Positions 1 through 18,705 of a stretch of 64,000 nucleotides of DNA are shown here, piece after piece. Origin of the DNA: Phytoseiulus persimilis. Taxonomy: Eukaryota > Arthropoda > Arachnida > Mesostigmata > Phytoseiidae. The stretch lies in the NCBI GenBank assembly GCA_037576195.1, contig CM075101.1, positions 47,492,001 to 47,556,000 on the forward strand. The letters are read 5' to 3'. Position 1 is the stretch's first letter. Each line of letters starts with the position of its first letter. The notes beneath the pieces were generated by a model. The model made no database searches and had not been told where the DNA came from. It saw nothing but the letters and a program-made list of their open reading frames with translations. Made by a program: the position numbers and the translations under genes.

Positions 1-1384
1 CTGTGTTCTGAAATGGGGATGAGATTGAAGGAGCTTGGTTTCACTGGACTGAGATCTGAAAGAGATTAGGTCTGAGATTGGAGTAAATTCAAACGGGTCT
101 TGTGATTGTGGGTCGGAGTTCTAAAGATGGGGTTGTACCTCAGCAGCTATGGAGAAAATGTCATGAATCGAGTTTCTGGATTAGGTCATTGAATCTTGTG
201 AGCTAGGGTAAGTTCAGCTGGTTGCTTACACCCCGAGGATTAATTCTCAGGAAAATTTCGAGAAAATTGATGACATTGAGGAGAATATTCGTGCTACGTT
301 GTGTTCGAATGTCGAGATTGAAAAGCTTTCAGCTGTAGAAATTGACTGGTCAATATCGGACGATCGAATGGGAACCCCTGAACTACGCGTGCAAAAGGGA
401 GGGAAATTATGGAAAAGCCGTGGAAATCGGTGAAAACTCAGTCAGGGAATCGAAAGGGTCAGAGAGCGGGGCATATTTCACTGTAACCATTGTTTCGAAG
501 CGAAGCTGATGGTGTATCGAAGGAGGAACCAAGTTTGTTCATTTAGAAGAGATATGCAACCTACCTTTGTGCGAGCTGGCACCGGAGTGATTGATTCCGA
601 TCGTTCCATTGGAGTTCTGGAAAATGGATTTGTGTTGGTGAAATATGTGATTCTAAAAAGCTTCGAATTGTCAGATTAAGAGCGCTTAGCCGGTTCCTTG
701 GATACAGCGTCAACCACGACGGCGGCGTGACGGTGTGTTGATAACAGCGAATTGCGGTTTCCCCGATGCAATTCGAAGCTGACGATTCATAACCCGACAC
801 CGGTTATCGCTCCCGATAGACAGGTGTAGAGAACCCGTCTCATGGATGGATCTGTCTTCAGGGCATCCTCAAAGCAGCTTCCACTAATGTTTCAGAGCTT
901 ATGTGAAAAGTAAACTCCAAATACCCCGGGGCTTCCATTGTTCCAACCCTCCCTGAAGACTGAGGATTCGGAGCAAGTGGAGTTACAGTTCGAGAGAGAA
1001 ATCGTCGAGTTCGCGACGGATGCAAGGGAGCCGAGGGAAACCGAAGTCATTGCTCAGCAGGTGGTCTCTCACTGCAGAACCCGATTAGCGATTGTACACA
1101 TTGATTGTGTACATGTAGTGTGTTGTCATCGCTCTAGCGTGTGACTCTTGGTCGTATATAGTTTTTTGGAGACATCCGACTTCACCTGATACATACCCAT
1201 CTGGTGGAATGTGCAAAATATTTATACGTTGGGTTGATCCACGTATTCCTACATAAATGCTGTGAGTGGTGTTGATGGTATGCAAGATCCTCATTGTATT
1301 TCAACCAAAATCATCACAAAGAAGCAGGCATAACTCCGCGAACTTACCACAACCTTCTTCTTCGACGACTCTTTTGGGGGTTCC
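1..1384. other. No recognisable gene
   Basis: Open frames here are short (under 80 codons) and resemble no family I know. The stretch lies just upstream of the foldback and the Gypsy remnant and may be decayed repeat sequence or the eroded start of that retrotransposon, but nothing specific supports this. Confidence 0.4.
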
Positions 1385-2220
1385 AAAAGGGTCTCGGCCA
1401 TTAGTGGCCCCGTGGATTTTGCACTACTCCTGACAAAACTTGGTCAACTTCAAAGGCTCATATCTCGGCTCCCAGATGGGTTACAGCGCCGATCGAGTTA
1501 TCTTTGGGAAGCTGAAGAAGAGAGCTATCGAATGGCAGACCGTTTGGATCGAAGATGGACGCATACCTTTAAAATCGATGAATTCGAGACCGATGCGAAA
1601 ATAGATGGCGTCGAGTGCGCACTCTGCAGTTGAGCTGAATCGAAAGGTCACTGAGAGTCGAAAGTTTTGCAAAAAAAAATCCAAAAAAAAGAGGCGCTTT
1701 TTTTTCGCCGAAAATATTTTTTTCTCCGGTCGACCCTCCGATTTTTTTGGACTCCCCCCTCCCTGAGCTCTCTAGTGATGAAGTCGGAGCTCAAAACATG
1801 CATACATGTTAGGCTCGAGCACCTGCGCGTAGCTGACCGCCCGGGCGCAACGGCTGTAAGCCGGGCGGGGGAGGGAGGGTCCAAGGTAAAAATATTCGGC
1901 GAAAAAAAAGCGCCTCTTTTTTTTGGATTTTTTTCTTACAAAACCTTCGACTCTGAGTGACCTTTCGATGCAGCGCAACTCCAGAGTGCGCACTCGACGC
2001 TATCTATTTTCGCATCGGTCTCGAATTCATCGATTTTAAAGGTATCCATCCATCTTCGATCCAAACGGCATGTATGTCATTCGATAGCTCTCTTCTTCAG
2101 CTTTCCAAAAATAACTCGATCGGCGCTGTAACCCATGGGAGCCGAGATATGAGCCTTTGAAGTTGACCAAGTTTTGTCAGGAGTAGTGCAAAATCCACGG
2201 GGCCGATGGCCAAGCCTCGG
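1385..2220. repeat. Long foldback (inverted-repeat) element
   Basis: The stretch from about 1385 to 1740 is repeated in reverse complement from about 1878 to 2215, with a spacer of roughly 140 bp. The arms match closely over some 340 bp, including landmarks such as GTGGATTTTGCACTACTCCTGACAAAACTTGG on the left and its complement near 2170-2200, and a T-rich/GGCGC segment near 1695. Open frames on both strands are mirror images of each other, as expected for a palindrome. The outer ends share AGGGTC and TCGGCCAT-like sequence. This is a MITE or foldback transposon type of structure; transcribed, it could form a long hairpin RNA. I saw no clear target-site duplication. Confidence 0.85.
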
Positions 2221-2239
2221 CCATCGACCCTGGGGAACT

Positions 2240-3900
2240 CGAGTCGCTTATGGATATTGCAGGAAAACAGAGGAGTTCATTCGCCGAATCCGTCGACCAG
2301 GTTTGTCCCGCAGAAGGGGCCTCGCATCAGAAGGAACACTAAAATGGGTAGAACAAGCTCGAATACACAGCGTACCAATCGAGTTTGCTTCAAAGGTGGA
2401 GAGGACGGACATTTCACGGCAAACCTGCTTTGAGAGTACCCGAAGTCTGAAAGTAGAGTCCATCGGTGCTGATCTGAGGGCTGAGGACCCCGTCGAGATG
2501 CAAGTCACCGTCCTCGGACAACGAGCGGTAGCGACGCTTGGTTCCGCGGCCGACGTCAAGGCCATTTCCCCTCCAATCGTCGACTCACAAGCTGGAGCGT
2601 TGTGAGCTGGACATCGAGACCGCAATATCATACCGCCAGATCGAGATACCCTCGTTACAGATGCTCAGAAACAGACCATGAATGTCATCGGCGCCATTGA
2701 GCTGGGAGTCATCGGTGATCCAGAGCCGTTCTCCGTCACCAATGATATATCAAAAAACGTAATACTCGAAAAACCCTTCTTGTCCACCACTTCTTGTTCA
2801 CGCGCTTGCTGTATACGTTAAGAAGGAGTACGGCAGCGGATCTGCGCAGAGAACAGGAAACTAAACGCGACGTTCATCCGCTGCCTCGTATGTACGTACG
2901 AAGCTCTCTCGGGTGAAAGCTTCTTCAGCACACTGGACTCGTTTAGCGGATACTAGCGATTAGAGATGTCCCCAGAGCATGAAGAAAATACAGCTTTTCG
3001 TACTCCGTATCGGCTTTCCAGTTTAAGAGTAATTGGATCTTCGATGTACTAAGTGCCTTTGGACGACATAATTATTCATTCCAAGGACTTCGACTCGCAC
3101 GTTTCGGATCTCAAGAGAGTCATGTCGGTGATCCAGACAGCAGGCTTGGAGTTGAAAGCGAAGATATAGGTTTTCGCAAGGAAGGAAGCCACCTACTTAG
3201 CACATAGGGTCTCACTGGTCGGTACCGCACGTGATTCAAAAAAGGCTGCCGCTGTGGCTGGGATTCAAGCACCGACCTCTCGAGAGCGTGTAACATATTC
3301 TGAACAAAAATCGTCGTCTCGTTCTTCCGTCGACGTTCCAAAGGGCTTTCACAATATGTTCCAACTCATTTATGTCCAAATCACCGCCGTCCCACGTTTT
3401 CGCCTCCGGGGCGCTCCGGTTAAACCCCCGGTTGAAACGGTCCCGGATTCATTTTCTTAGAGGGCTTCCGACGAGGGCCCACTCCCAAGGTGGTAAGATC
3501 GAAATTGAGACGGCTTTTATGAATTTGTGTTCGGAAGTGGGTTTTCCCGTGGGTGTGCCACCTTGTGATGTGTCTCAAAATGTAACCCTTTTCGCTCCTT
3601 GCTAACTGACGGAGGATCATCAAGGTCGAAGTAATACCTCATACTTCAATCGGTAAAAATATCATGTCGACCGGACCCGTAGCCGTAGGCTCTCGTGGAC
3701 TCTCCCGTAAATTCTTATGGGGACCCCCAAGAGTTTGGCCAGATCGACCTCAGAATCACCATTCGCACAATCAATGAATACACCGACGATTTCGCTCGGG
3801 ATCTGCTATCCCTCCTGGGACCGAATGATGCTTTACTCGCGGATTCAGGGACTCCGTTCTGCACAACAAAATGCTCCCCAAGAACCCAATCTCTGTGAGA
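2240..3900 (+). mobile_element. Degenerate Ty3/Gypsy-like retrotransposon (gag-pol remnant)
   Basis: Several landmarks of a Gypsy-type polyprotein occur in order on the plus strand but in different frames. Near 2385-2430 there is a decayed CCHC zinc knuckle (CFKGGEDGHF). Near 2515-2580 is a protease-like stretch in which the catalytic DTG has been lost. Around 2880-3020 the reverse transcriptase core reads LSGESFFSTLDSFSGY followed, after stops, by AFRTPY. At about 3055-3290 the palm motif is PLDDIIIHSK with downstream KEATYLAHRVS. At 3770-3860 the integrase-like LLADSGTPF follows. Stops and frameshifts are frequent, so it cannot make a polyprotein. No flanking LTRs were identified; the 5' part may be interrupted by the adjacent foldback element. 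Confidence 0.8.
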
Positions 3901-4444
3901 TCGTCGGATACTCGGAGAACCGCTTCCGTTGGCTATCGTGGGACGGCGATGCCTTCGAGTGAGAGATCCTGGAGAGCATGGATTTGCGACAACATGTGCC
4001 GAATGATCTTTGACAGCTGGTCAAACGCGAGAGATGGATGCCGAGACCCATAGCACTCTCCGGGATCACAGCTGAAGGACGCAAAGATTTTCCGAAATTG
4101 ACGGAGCGCGAATCGGTCATTCTCAAATTCGGACCGTATCAGATCGAGCCAGCTGCTTCAGATCTTGCGAAGACGAGGGACGACGAGAATAACATCCGGA
4201 TATATTTCGTCAAAGAACAGCCGGATATCGTCAGACTCGAGGCCAGATCCCGTCACATGGGTCGGAAGACCTACCGACTATTCTTCCATAGCGAATGTTG
4301 AAATGAGTGCCGCTCAGTGGGACGCTGCTGTCCTGTGGCCGCGGCCATTCACTATCTGTCTATCTCAGGTATTTAGCAACCATTCCTAGTCTGGCGGCTG
4401 ACTCGACGGAAATCTTCATTGCTGAGGACGAAGCAGAGTCGAGC
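3901..4444. other. No recognisable gene; probable retroelement decay product
   Basis: An open frame at 4038-4301 on the plus strand follows the integrase-like fragment but matches nothing I recognise. It may be the 3' end of the same retroelement. Confidence 0.3.
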
Positions 4445-4448
4445 AGAG

Positions 4449-4690
4449 ATCAGTGGCGTACCCTGGGGGGGCCAAGGGGGCCATGCCCCCCCCCAAAAAC
4501 TTTTCGATAATATTGGGAAGGGTGGATTATATACTACTTTAATGGACGAAAAAGTTCCACGAAGATTCAGTCTTATCAGGAAAGTCTCACAGGTTTGAAA
4601 ACCATGTTGATTGCGTCATGAAAATCTCGAGACGATGATGATCATCATCATCGGCATCATCATCACATCTTTGCCCCCCCCCCAGCAAAA
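4449..4690. repeat. MITE-like repeat with G/C homopolymers and CAT microsatellite
   Basis: The segment opens with CAGTGGCGTACCCTGGGGGG, a start typical of many invertebrate non-autonomous DNA repeats, followed by runs of G and C. It contains a CAT/ATC-rich microsatellite at about 4636-4668 and ends in a run of ten C residues near 4675-4684. The expected matching inverted terminus is not present, so the copy looks truncated at the right. Confidence 0.45.
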
Positions 4691-4699
4691 CGTCAAAGG

Positions 4700-6254
4700 A
4701 GAATCCGTCCGAATTCCGATTTGACAACGTTGAGAGAGGGCCCTTGTCGAGAGTTTTCTGAAAACAGGTTTTTGGAAATTTTTTCGCACTCTGTTTCTAC
4801 TGTTGAAGGCAAACGGATGGTCCCCGAAAGCTGAGACTTTGCGTGAGGGATCATCTCGACCTGCGGATTATCCGCTCCTTGGATCATCGGAATCCGTGAC
4901 CTCGGACACGGAAACCCCAGACGCCTTCGGTCAAATTTTTGATTCTCTTTCTTCGGAGACGACACAGAATTAATTGATGCGGAGCGGCATCTCTATACCC
5001 TGGGAATCGAATGTTCACCTGTGAGTCAGGACCCGACAAGCTTCGCTGAGTCACCCGTTCACTCTCTGCAAACGCTCGCCCTTTGTGATTCCAGTAATCC
5101 TGCCACTGGAATCTCAGATAATCACTGAGACAGATTCATGGACAGTGACCACGTATGACAGAATGATGGTTTGTTCCTGACTTCTCCTCTCCAACCACCG
5201 TTGTTCATCTCATACCATGCAAGGAGCAGCGAATGCGCCACGGCCCGCATCTAAATCACACACTCCGGTCGGGCGCTGTCCGCGGGATTCCCACTGATGA
5301 ACATTTAGAGAACTGAGTCAGCCTGTGTCTGACATGTCGGCTACGATGGAACGAATTACGACCTTACTTGTTTAGAGAATCCAGATTTCCAGCTATCGCA
5401 AACCACGCCTACCGGAGATTTTTGTTCTTTCGACGACTTTCGAAACAACCGGATTGGATTAGTGCGGCCAAGGCCGGAACGGCACCCCAGGACGTGAGAC
5501 TTATGCCAAGGCGTGCAGCGGATGGAAACGATAAGTTGAAAGACGACGGCGAGAATACTACGCTTCACAACCCGAAAGAGCCTCTCAGATCAAGCATCGA
5601 GTGTACAGGAATAGTCCTGAAGTGGAGGATTTTGAGAGTGGAGTCTTCTTTGTGACCACCGTTAAAATCAATCTAAATTGACGAGACACATGAGGGTCAT
5701 AAATTCCTCGTTCAAGGATACGGTGACGATACAGGGCGATGCCCCTGCAACACGAAGCGTGAGTTGTCCCGTTTCCACACAGGTAGCTTGTCGAACGTTC
5801 GAACGAAGTCGGAGATTCAGCGTTGTTGATCGGCCCCAGAGTGCATAACTCTCACGAATCACGAACCATGCTAATATGGAGTACGATTCAGACTCAAATT
5901 CTTGGAGCTCTCTGCGGAACAATCATGCTCGCTTCAAATGGGAACAGGTTCATCCAAGAACCTCATGTAGCCATCGTTCTCCATTCGCCTCACCTACTTT
6001 TTCCGTCGAGTCACGTCAGGCTGAATGCAAAGCACGGCGAAATGCTCCGAGCACGCGGAGTGGAGTTTTCCCATCCAGTGGTGCAGCAAAAAGAGTAGAA
6101 CCCCTGTGTGGCTCCGAAGTTGGAACAACGACCGCAACATTCCGCCCGCGGATTTAGAATGTTCTTTTCCTGGAATCTCGATGGCGTGATAGCTGAGCGC
6201 TTCTGCGTTCTTCTGTCTCAATGCTCACTAGATCCCTCGTTCGTTGTTTTTCAG
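4700..6254. other. Upstream of the ABCC gene; no recognisable exons
   Basis: This is where the N-terminal membrane domain (TMD0) exons of a long ABCC protein would be expected. I found no hydrophobic multi-span reading frame. The only related signal is a strong 3' splice site (TTGTTTTTCAG) ending at 6254, which implies a preceding exon somewhere upstream. An in-frame ATG at 6159 also reads without a stop into the first recognised exon and would add 32 residues. Confidence 0.4.
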
Positions 6255-12627
<6,373 letters not shown>

Positions 12628-13071
12628 ACAAAATAGGATTCATCCACGAAAGGTAGTAAGCTGTCGCGGAGAGGAGTCAACAACCACAACTACCGACGCT
12701 GCATTCAATCCTGGAACCTTCGGACCTCCAAATACGCTGTGCTCTGGCGCATTGAAAAACTGATTTATTGACAGTCGGGGCCGCACCTCTATCATCGAGA
12801 CTGAGCACATCTCATTCTAAATGAGGCCGAGATCGAGGGCCTCCTACGTGGTAGAATCATGATAACTTGAGGGCAAAGCCGCGATTCAAAAACGACCGCG
12901 ACTGTGATGTCACCAAGCCTCACGAAATCAAGTTCCAACAAGAAGACTCTGAACAGTGCCTCGGTCTTCGTGAACGGAGAGCGGGAACGAGGGAGCAAAC
13001 TCCGCATTCAACAAGTTCTCGTTCCTTATGGAGCAGAAAGGAATGATCGGTGGAGAATGAGTTGGCCAATC
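12628..13071. other. 3' flank of the ABCC gene; nothing else recognised
   Basis: This presumably contains the transporter 3' untranslated region. I saw no canonical AATAAA on the plus strand before about 13435. Confidence 0.35.
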
Positions 13072-13224
13072 CTTTGTTTTCCGGCTGAACCTCTCAGCCA
13101 GCCCTCAGGAGTGTCCCTGGATCACTTTTCGGTATTGCTTCAGTGACACTCCCTATCGCCTCGCGAATCCCATTGCGGGCGATGGGCTTGGGTCTTAAGA
13201 TGGTTCAGATTTAATTCTGATATA
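13072..13224. repeat. Dispersed repeat, inverted partner of 21194-21346
   Basis: About 150 bp here matches the reverse complement of 21194-21346 at roughly 90% identity, from TTTTCCGGCTGAAC to the GATATA near 13220. Both copies keep an open frame of about 39 codons that begins FRLNLSASP and ends GLGS followed by a stop. Of the differences inside that frame, most change the amino acid, so this is better read as a recent non-coding repeat than a conserved exon. The two copies flank the SLC22 copy 1 and Tc1 block. Confidence 0.8.
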
Positions 13225-13365
13225 AATTAAATCCTCTTTTGCCGATCCGTTTTTTGTGGCCAATCCTATCGAACAATTCTGAGATGGCAGAGTTCCGTTC
13301 GGAATTCAGCGCTCGTCAAGCTCCATATTTTCTTTCTGATGCCGTGACACCAGTATGACAAGTTG

Positions 13366-13394
13366 TCGAAGGGTTGTCATTGACAACCCTTCGA
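13366..13394. repeat. Perfect 14-bp inverted repeat (hairpin)
   Basis: TCGAAGGGTTGTCA is followed, after one T, by its exact reverse complement. It lies in the intergenic space downstream of both the ABCC gene and SLC22 copy 1, which converge here. Function unknown. Confidence 0.7.
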
Positions 13395-13805
13395 AACCCA
13401 GGGGCTGCCTGGCGAGGTCGGAGAGTGATATTCAAACAATAAATAATATTTTCGGACCAAACTGGCTCCTCATACGCATAATTGTTTTGCAGTAAAGGTG
13501 ACGACTGTGCTTGATGCGTTTCAGAAAATCAGATTCAGACTGGATCTTTGGAGGGGATGAACTGTTGCTGGCGAGATCTGCGTCCCGACCTTTGAATTCT
13601 CGGGAGAATCTCGTTGACATGTAGCCGCAGATACCTGCCCATCCGCAGAGAGAACGATGGGCTGGGTCATTCAAGCGGCCGGTCCCCATGTTCTCGACTT
13701 TCGCGTTTCGGACTATCGACTAGCGAGGTCTTTGGTGGGAGTGGCAGAAAATGCGAATGAACCAACGAATGTGTCAGTTAAGCTCTTATTGGCGTCGATT
13801 TTCGA

Positions 13806-14250
13806 GTATAGTGAAACCTCTATTATATCAACCTCCATCAGATCAACTTTCGATCATATTGACGTCCATTACGTCGTGTTTTCTTTCAAAAAGTTAGGTA
13901 CCATAACGCTTTGACGAAAGTGTGTTGACGAAAACTCAAGATACTCATACAGCGTTTGGAGGATTCCTTGGGATCTTGTCGACTGAATCTCGACATGCCG
14001 TCACATTCCTGAAAGTTTCTCGACGTCATCTGGAAGCTCTTGCTCGAAGCCCTCGCGAAAGAACTGTGAATCTCCAAATAATCTGAACACCCGCCATATC
14101 TGTTCCCAAGAATATTTTTTGAACGACCCGATGGACTTCCGATTCGAAGAACGGCCCTGAGAATCCTACTCTATTTGGGACGTGCTGTGTCTGAACCTAG
14201 ATTTGTCAACCCCGAATATAGCGACCCCGATTATATAAACGAATATCGAG
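13806..14250. repeat. Possible pogo/Tigger-like repeat remnants
   Basis: GTGAAACCTCTATTATATCA near 13809 and a related stretch with CCCCGATTATATAAACGA near 14222 resemble the terminal sequences of pogo/Tigger-type elements and their MITEs. The two copies are in the same orientation and are diverged, and I could not define an element boundary. Confidence 0.3.
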
Positions 14251-14421
14251 CGGGGGATGCGTTCGGCAGGGAACTGCATTCTCGAAGGCAGGAACGCATC
14301 CATATTTGTGAATGTAAGCTGTGTCACAGCCCATTGCATGCAGGAAACGAGGCTGTCGAAGTGTTCGGTCACGAGTAAACGCTCTCCATGCTCGTCAGAG
14401 AAAACTACGGCAGCGGATCTA

Positions 14422-17249
14422 TCAGAAAGAGAATAGAAACAAACAATCGAAGAGTGTTATTTCTCCGCATCGGAAGAAGTTGTCATTGTTTGGGAGGATC
14501 CATGATACACTTTCCGCAACCCGGTTCCGACCTTCTCCGTCTGCCCCCGCAGCTATTTTTCCGTAGAGATGGGGACCCACATCAGCGAGGGTGTCTGGTA
14601 GGGGCTGGAATTCACATGGAAACCTCTGAGCTGCACTCATCTTCAAACAGTCAATGATGCCGAATAGAACCGAGACTGGGGCTCATGAATTTCCCACCTT
14701 GTTCAACGTTTCGGGAAGGCACATTGCCGAGAATGCTCCGAGGAGAGCGATGGCTGCAGAGAAACAGGGGGCGAGTCCTCTTCCGCCGAACTCCTCTAGC
14801 TCCTTTCGAGGAAGCGAGAAGATGAGTTGTATCTTCTGTCTCGGCTCAAGCATCGCGATAGAAGAAGTCCTTTGTGGATATTTTCGCATATCATCCTGTT
14901 CCACAAACCTTGAAAAAAGGAGACAACATGGCCCCAGCGCGGGACGCGGTGTAGGCACTGCCTATTCCAGTCGAGTCAAAAAAATCAACAAGAAGCAGAA
15001 CAACGTGGAAGGTCATGGGGAGCACAATCAGAATACACACTCCTCCTTTCGCTTCGATGAACAGAGACTCGTCTTACCCATTGCTCGAATCACGGTGGGA
15101 GATGACTCGCTTGCGAAAACTCCCAGTATAGACGAGCCTATAGAATTAGCGGTTTTTGCTAATACGCATAACATCACCCGCGTCGCGAAACTCCATGTCG
15201 AAATCGAGATGCTCATCGAATTATGAAATTCTTGAGCTGACTCTTAATGAAGCAATCACCGTCATCCCACCAGATGATGATCAGACGTGATGGAGTCGCC
15301 ACAGACCTTCTTCGGAATACATCAAAGCTAGGGTGAAGATTCCGTTGCCGACAGAGCAGACGCATATGGTGTGTCGTCTTGGAACATAGCGTATGAAGAA
15401 AACGGATGAGATATCGGCGGGAATGGTCAGTAGCGTCACCAAGCTATAACCCAAGAAGGGATCTCCGGCCATCCGGGCAGAGAAGAATTTCAGATGAAAC
15501 ATCAGCAGGCGGCTCGCGAAGCTGGAGAACCTCAGCCTGAAGACCCACCTGTCTCTTTTCAAGTACCCTCGATGGGACGTATATTTCCCGCTATTCCTCC
15601 CAGATGCTTCATCTTACTAGATTATCCAGATGCAAATCGTGCGGAATCGCATATTAGGACCTCGGAGGAGGTCCAAGTAGGATGGATGGAAGACACTCTT
15701 CGCAGCTAGATCCTCGCCCTTCTCGAGTCCCTTCACCTGGCGATATTCCTCGAACATCGCTCTGATATCCATATTCTGCACGTGGTTTCACAACGTTGGC
15801 CAACTCTTTCTCGGCGTTGTCAGTACGACCACTGGCCAGTAACCATCGCGGGGATTCGGGAACGAACCTTGAAATTCCGAATGATTGTAATATGAGTGAT
15901 CATTTTCACTCACACGAACAGGTTTTGTAACGGATGAAGGCAGTCACCCACAACAAGACGATTAGAACGGGTACCGGTGACATCGCAAAAATGACTTGCT
16001 GATGTACCCAGTACGGCAGGAAGTAGGCTACCAAAGGCGGAAGGAAACTCCCTGTAGTCCAGCCCAGAGTCTGCAGCATTGCCCAACTCGTCCTCTTCGC
16101 GGAGAGGCATTCCATCACTGTGGGTGCGAATATGTAAATATCGTTCGAGTATCGAGATGAATTGGACGCGAGAGCATGATATCGAAGAATGTGATGAGTA
16201 AATACAGCATTATTGCATCAGGAAACGTGAAAGCTGACGGATAGACACGATGGTGCATTGATAGGCGCCACAAGCGATGGAGGTCGCGAACCGAGCTATG
16301 CTGAAGGTCCAAAAGTTCCTGCAGAGTATGGTCACGACACTGGACACAATCATCAGCATTGTTGACAGCTGCAAGGCTGTGCGACGGCCGAATCTGTTGG
16401 AAAATACTACGAAGTTCGCATCGTCTCGGAATCAATCGAGATTTGCTTTCTTTGATACCTCTTCCGCAGCAACTCCCTAGACTCTAGAGCAATTTTAAGG
16501 ACTCGAGCCATACTAGCTCACGAGAGAAATATAGGGATAAATGGCAACGACGTCTTAATTTAGGATTACTTATCAGCTATCTTCGCGAATATCACGTTTC
16601 CAATCATCAGCCCAGCCATGAAAGCCGATTGAGACGCCGACACGTACCAACTCTTGTCGCGGACCAATTCAAACTGGAGAGGAACGAAAGAGAAATTCAC
16701 ATCGTGGGGATACTCCCCTAAGTCAGGAGATATGTACCACGTGGAAGCTTCGCCCCGATGAAATCCACTGACATGGTGAGTCTCATTCACCTCGCGGACG
16801 AGAGCCCAATCGTAGTAAGTGGTATCGAATTCCCAGTTACTGCATTTTTCCGTCTCGTCGAGGAACCGGAGCGTCCCATTGTCTTCCGTGAACTTCCTCA
16901 CAGAGCATCTGCGGAGAATTATGAGTTCGCTCTGTGCATTCGTTTGTGGGAAAATCGCCAATCATTACAATGCGCCAACACTGCCTTGCATTACGCTCAA
17001 ACCCTTGGGGCTCGAGGAAACCTCTTACCTACTGTATTTTCCATCGACGACTGGAATCGCAAGTTCCTTCCACTCCTGGACAGAGAAAACGTCTGTGGGA
17101 CCCTGAGGTCTCGCGCACCAGTGATCCTGTTTCGGGGAGGCCGCAAAGGATAGGAAGAGCATATTGAGCCCCATTGGCCATGACCTCAAGGTTATGAGCA
17201 GGAACACCGGGACGTGCCACCAGCCAATTTTATCGAAAACCTCATCCAT
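14422..17249 (-). CDS. SLC22-type organic ion transporter, copy 1 (one frame break)
   Basis: Major-facilitator membrane transporter of the SLC22 (organic cation/anion) family. Exons on the minus strand: 17249-17029, 16908-16791, 16673-16570, 16393-16239, 16117-15952, 15867-15618, 15521-15307, 15230-15078, 14961-14909, 14802-14698, 14604-14422, about 574 residues. Family landmarks are the cysteine-containing first extracellular loop ending in NWEFDTTYYDW, the QSAFMAG membrane segment, the MFS loop FAKIADKFGRR, the PESPRWLL motif after TM6, and LPETLNK before the cytosolic tail. Exon boundaries and phases match copy 2 at 21748-25248. Exon six is 250 nt against 252 in copy 2, which breaks the frame near 15780. 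Removing a 16-nt GT...AG stretch would restore it, but that is far below normal intron size. It is a pseudogene, an assembly error, or has an unusual splice. Confidence 0.85.
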
Positions 17250-18705
17250 GTTGACTCGGTGCGGAACACCTGCTCGAGTTCACGCCGAGTTGCCTGAAGG
17301 TGTCATAAAAAGTGTCGAGAGGCGAGTAGCCGACCGCGTGATTTCTGACCTTGGATCAACGAAAGCGTAATGACAGATAAATATAAACGTCGTCGACTGA
17401 TCGGGAACGTCTTGACGAAGCGCATCCGTGAGTGAGTCCCAAAAGCGACGCGCCACGTTTGAGATCATTTACGTCTCCGGAATGTGTTCTTATAGATTCG
17501 ACAGGCCTGGCGTAGAAGCGCACCCGTGTAGACAGGTGGCACTCATAATGGGTTGCGCTGATCTCCGGAATTCGGAATGAAGCTCTTAACCTAGAGGTCA
17601 TGTCGGAGGAGGCCCCTCAGCCCTTCCAATATTTTTTCCGCTTTTTCCGATATCCAGAATCAAAGCGTTATCTGGTCGAGCGCGGACTTGAGAACCTGAG
17701 CTGCCGTAGTACAGCAAACCTTCGACCCCATGGGAGAACTATCAGTGATGGAGGACCAGTTTTGCCGCTGCCACCAGGAATGTAACACTCCTTTCCTCCA
17801 TAACTCGTATCTGGTACCCAATGTGGAACACTAGAACTTGCTCGCGTTCCAAAGCAGCTGAGTGTTCCGTAGGCACCTGGCATTAGCTGTGGAACACTCC
17901 ACAGTTTTCCTGTATACTTGTCGGCTGATGTGTGATAACCAGTGGGTGTTTCTATTAGAGGAGTCCAAACGACCCTTATTTCCACTCGCTCCAACTTTTG
18001 TTGGTCCTCGAGAAGTACGTCTTCTTCTTCACCGAACGCGAAGCTCGTGTGAGACCTCAATCTCGAAAAAGGATGCTATATTCGTTGAATCGAGCGATAA
18101 CGTTGTAGCCCAATTGTAGCAGGATCGCTATCCAAAATCTCAGCTATGTACTCGGCTTCATCGACCAGGACTGGCTCGTACCAGGATCTAAATCGCGGAC
18201 AATCAGATCGCGAAAGAGTCCGAGTGAATCCTCGTGGCGAGTTGAATTTCACAGAGTGAGGAGCAGACACGGATGCTTCGCGCGAAAAACGAGGCCCCCA
18301 AATCCCAAGAGTGATGAGCAAGATTTTGAGTGAGAAATGAACCGTCCTCGCGAACGGAGCTAACGTCCCAGAGATTACTCATGCTTTCTCTCAAGATAAT
18401 GACTGTGAACTCGTGAATCTGATGCTCTTGGGAACAACGGACGAATTCACAGAAAAATACCAACTCGTCGAATTTCAAAATTCCTCGAGGCTAGGCCCCA
18501 TGGAATTTGTAAATAGGGAGGCTCCAGCTTGAAAAGCCTCATGCTGGCTACGCTACTGGATCGGAATATACTCTTTGGGGTTTATGGAGGTAATTCGACG
18601 TATGCAAGTGTCCACGAGCGCTTACGGGACCCTCTTCGAGAATCCACGAAACCTTTCCCGGGTTTCTGCAAGAGCGTACAGGTCCGTCTACGAGACAAGA
18701 AGCAG
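17250..18705. other. No recognisable gene
   Basis: This is the region 5' of SLC22 copy 1. A 130-codon open frame on the minus strand at 17668-18060 has no recognisable motif and is of a length expected by chance. The promoter of copy 1 presumably lies close to 17250-17500, but no clear TATA or initiator was identified. Confidence 0.35.

Noticed and set aside
1412..2160. Small proteins encoded on both strands of 1.4-2.2 kb
   Set aside because: They are mirror translations of the two arms of the foldback element.
17668..18060. 130-codon minus-strand frame between SLC22 copy 1 and the minisatellite
   Set aside because: No recognisable domain, no signal peptide, and length within chance expectation.
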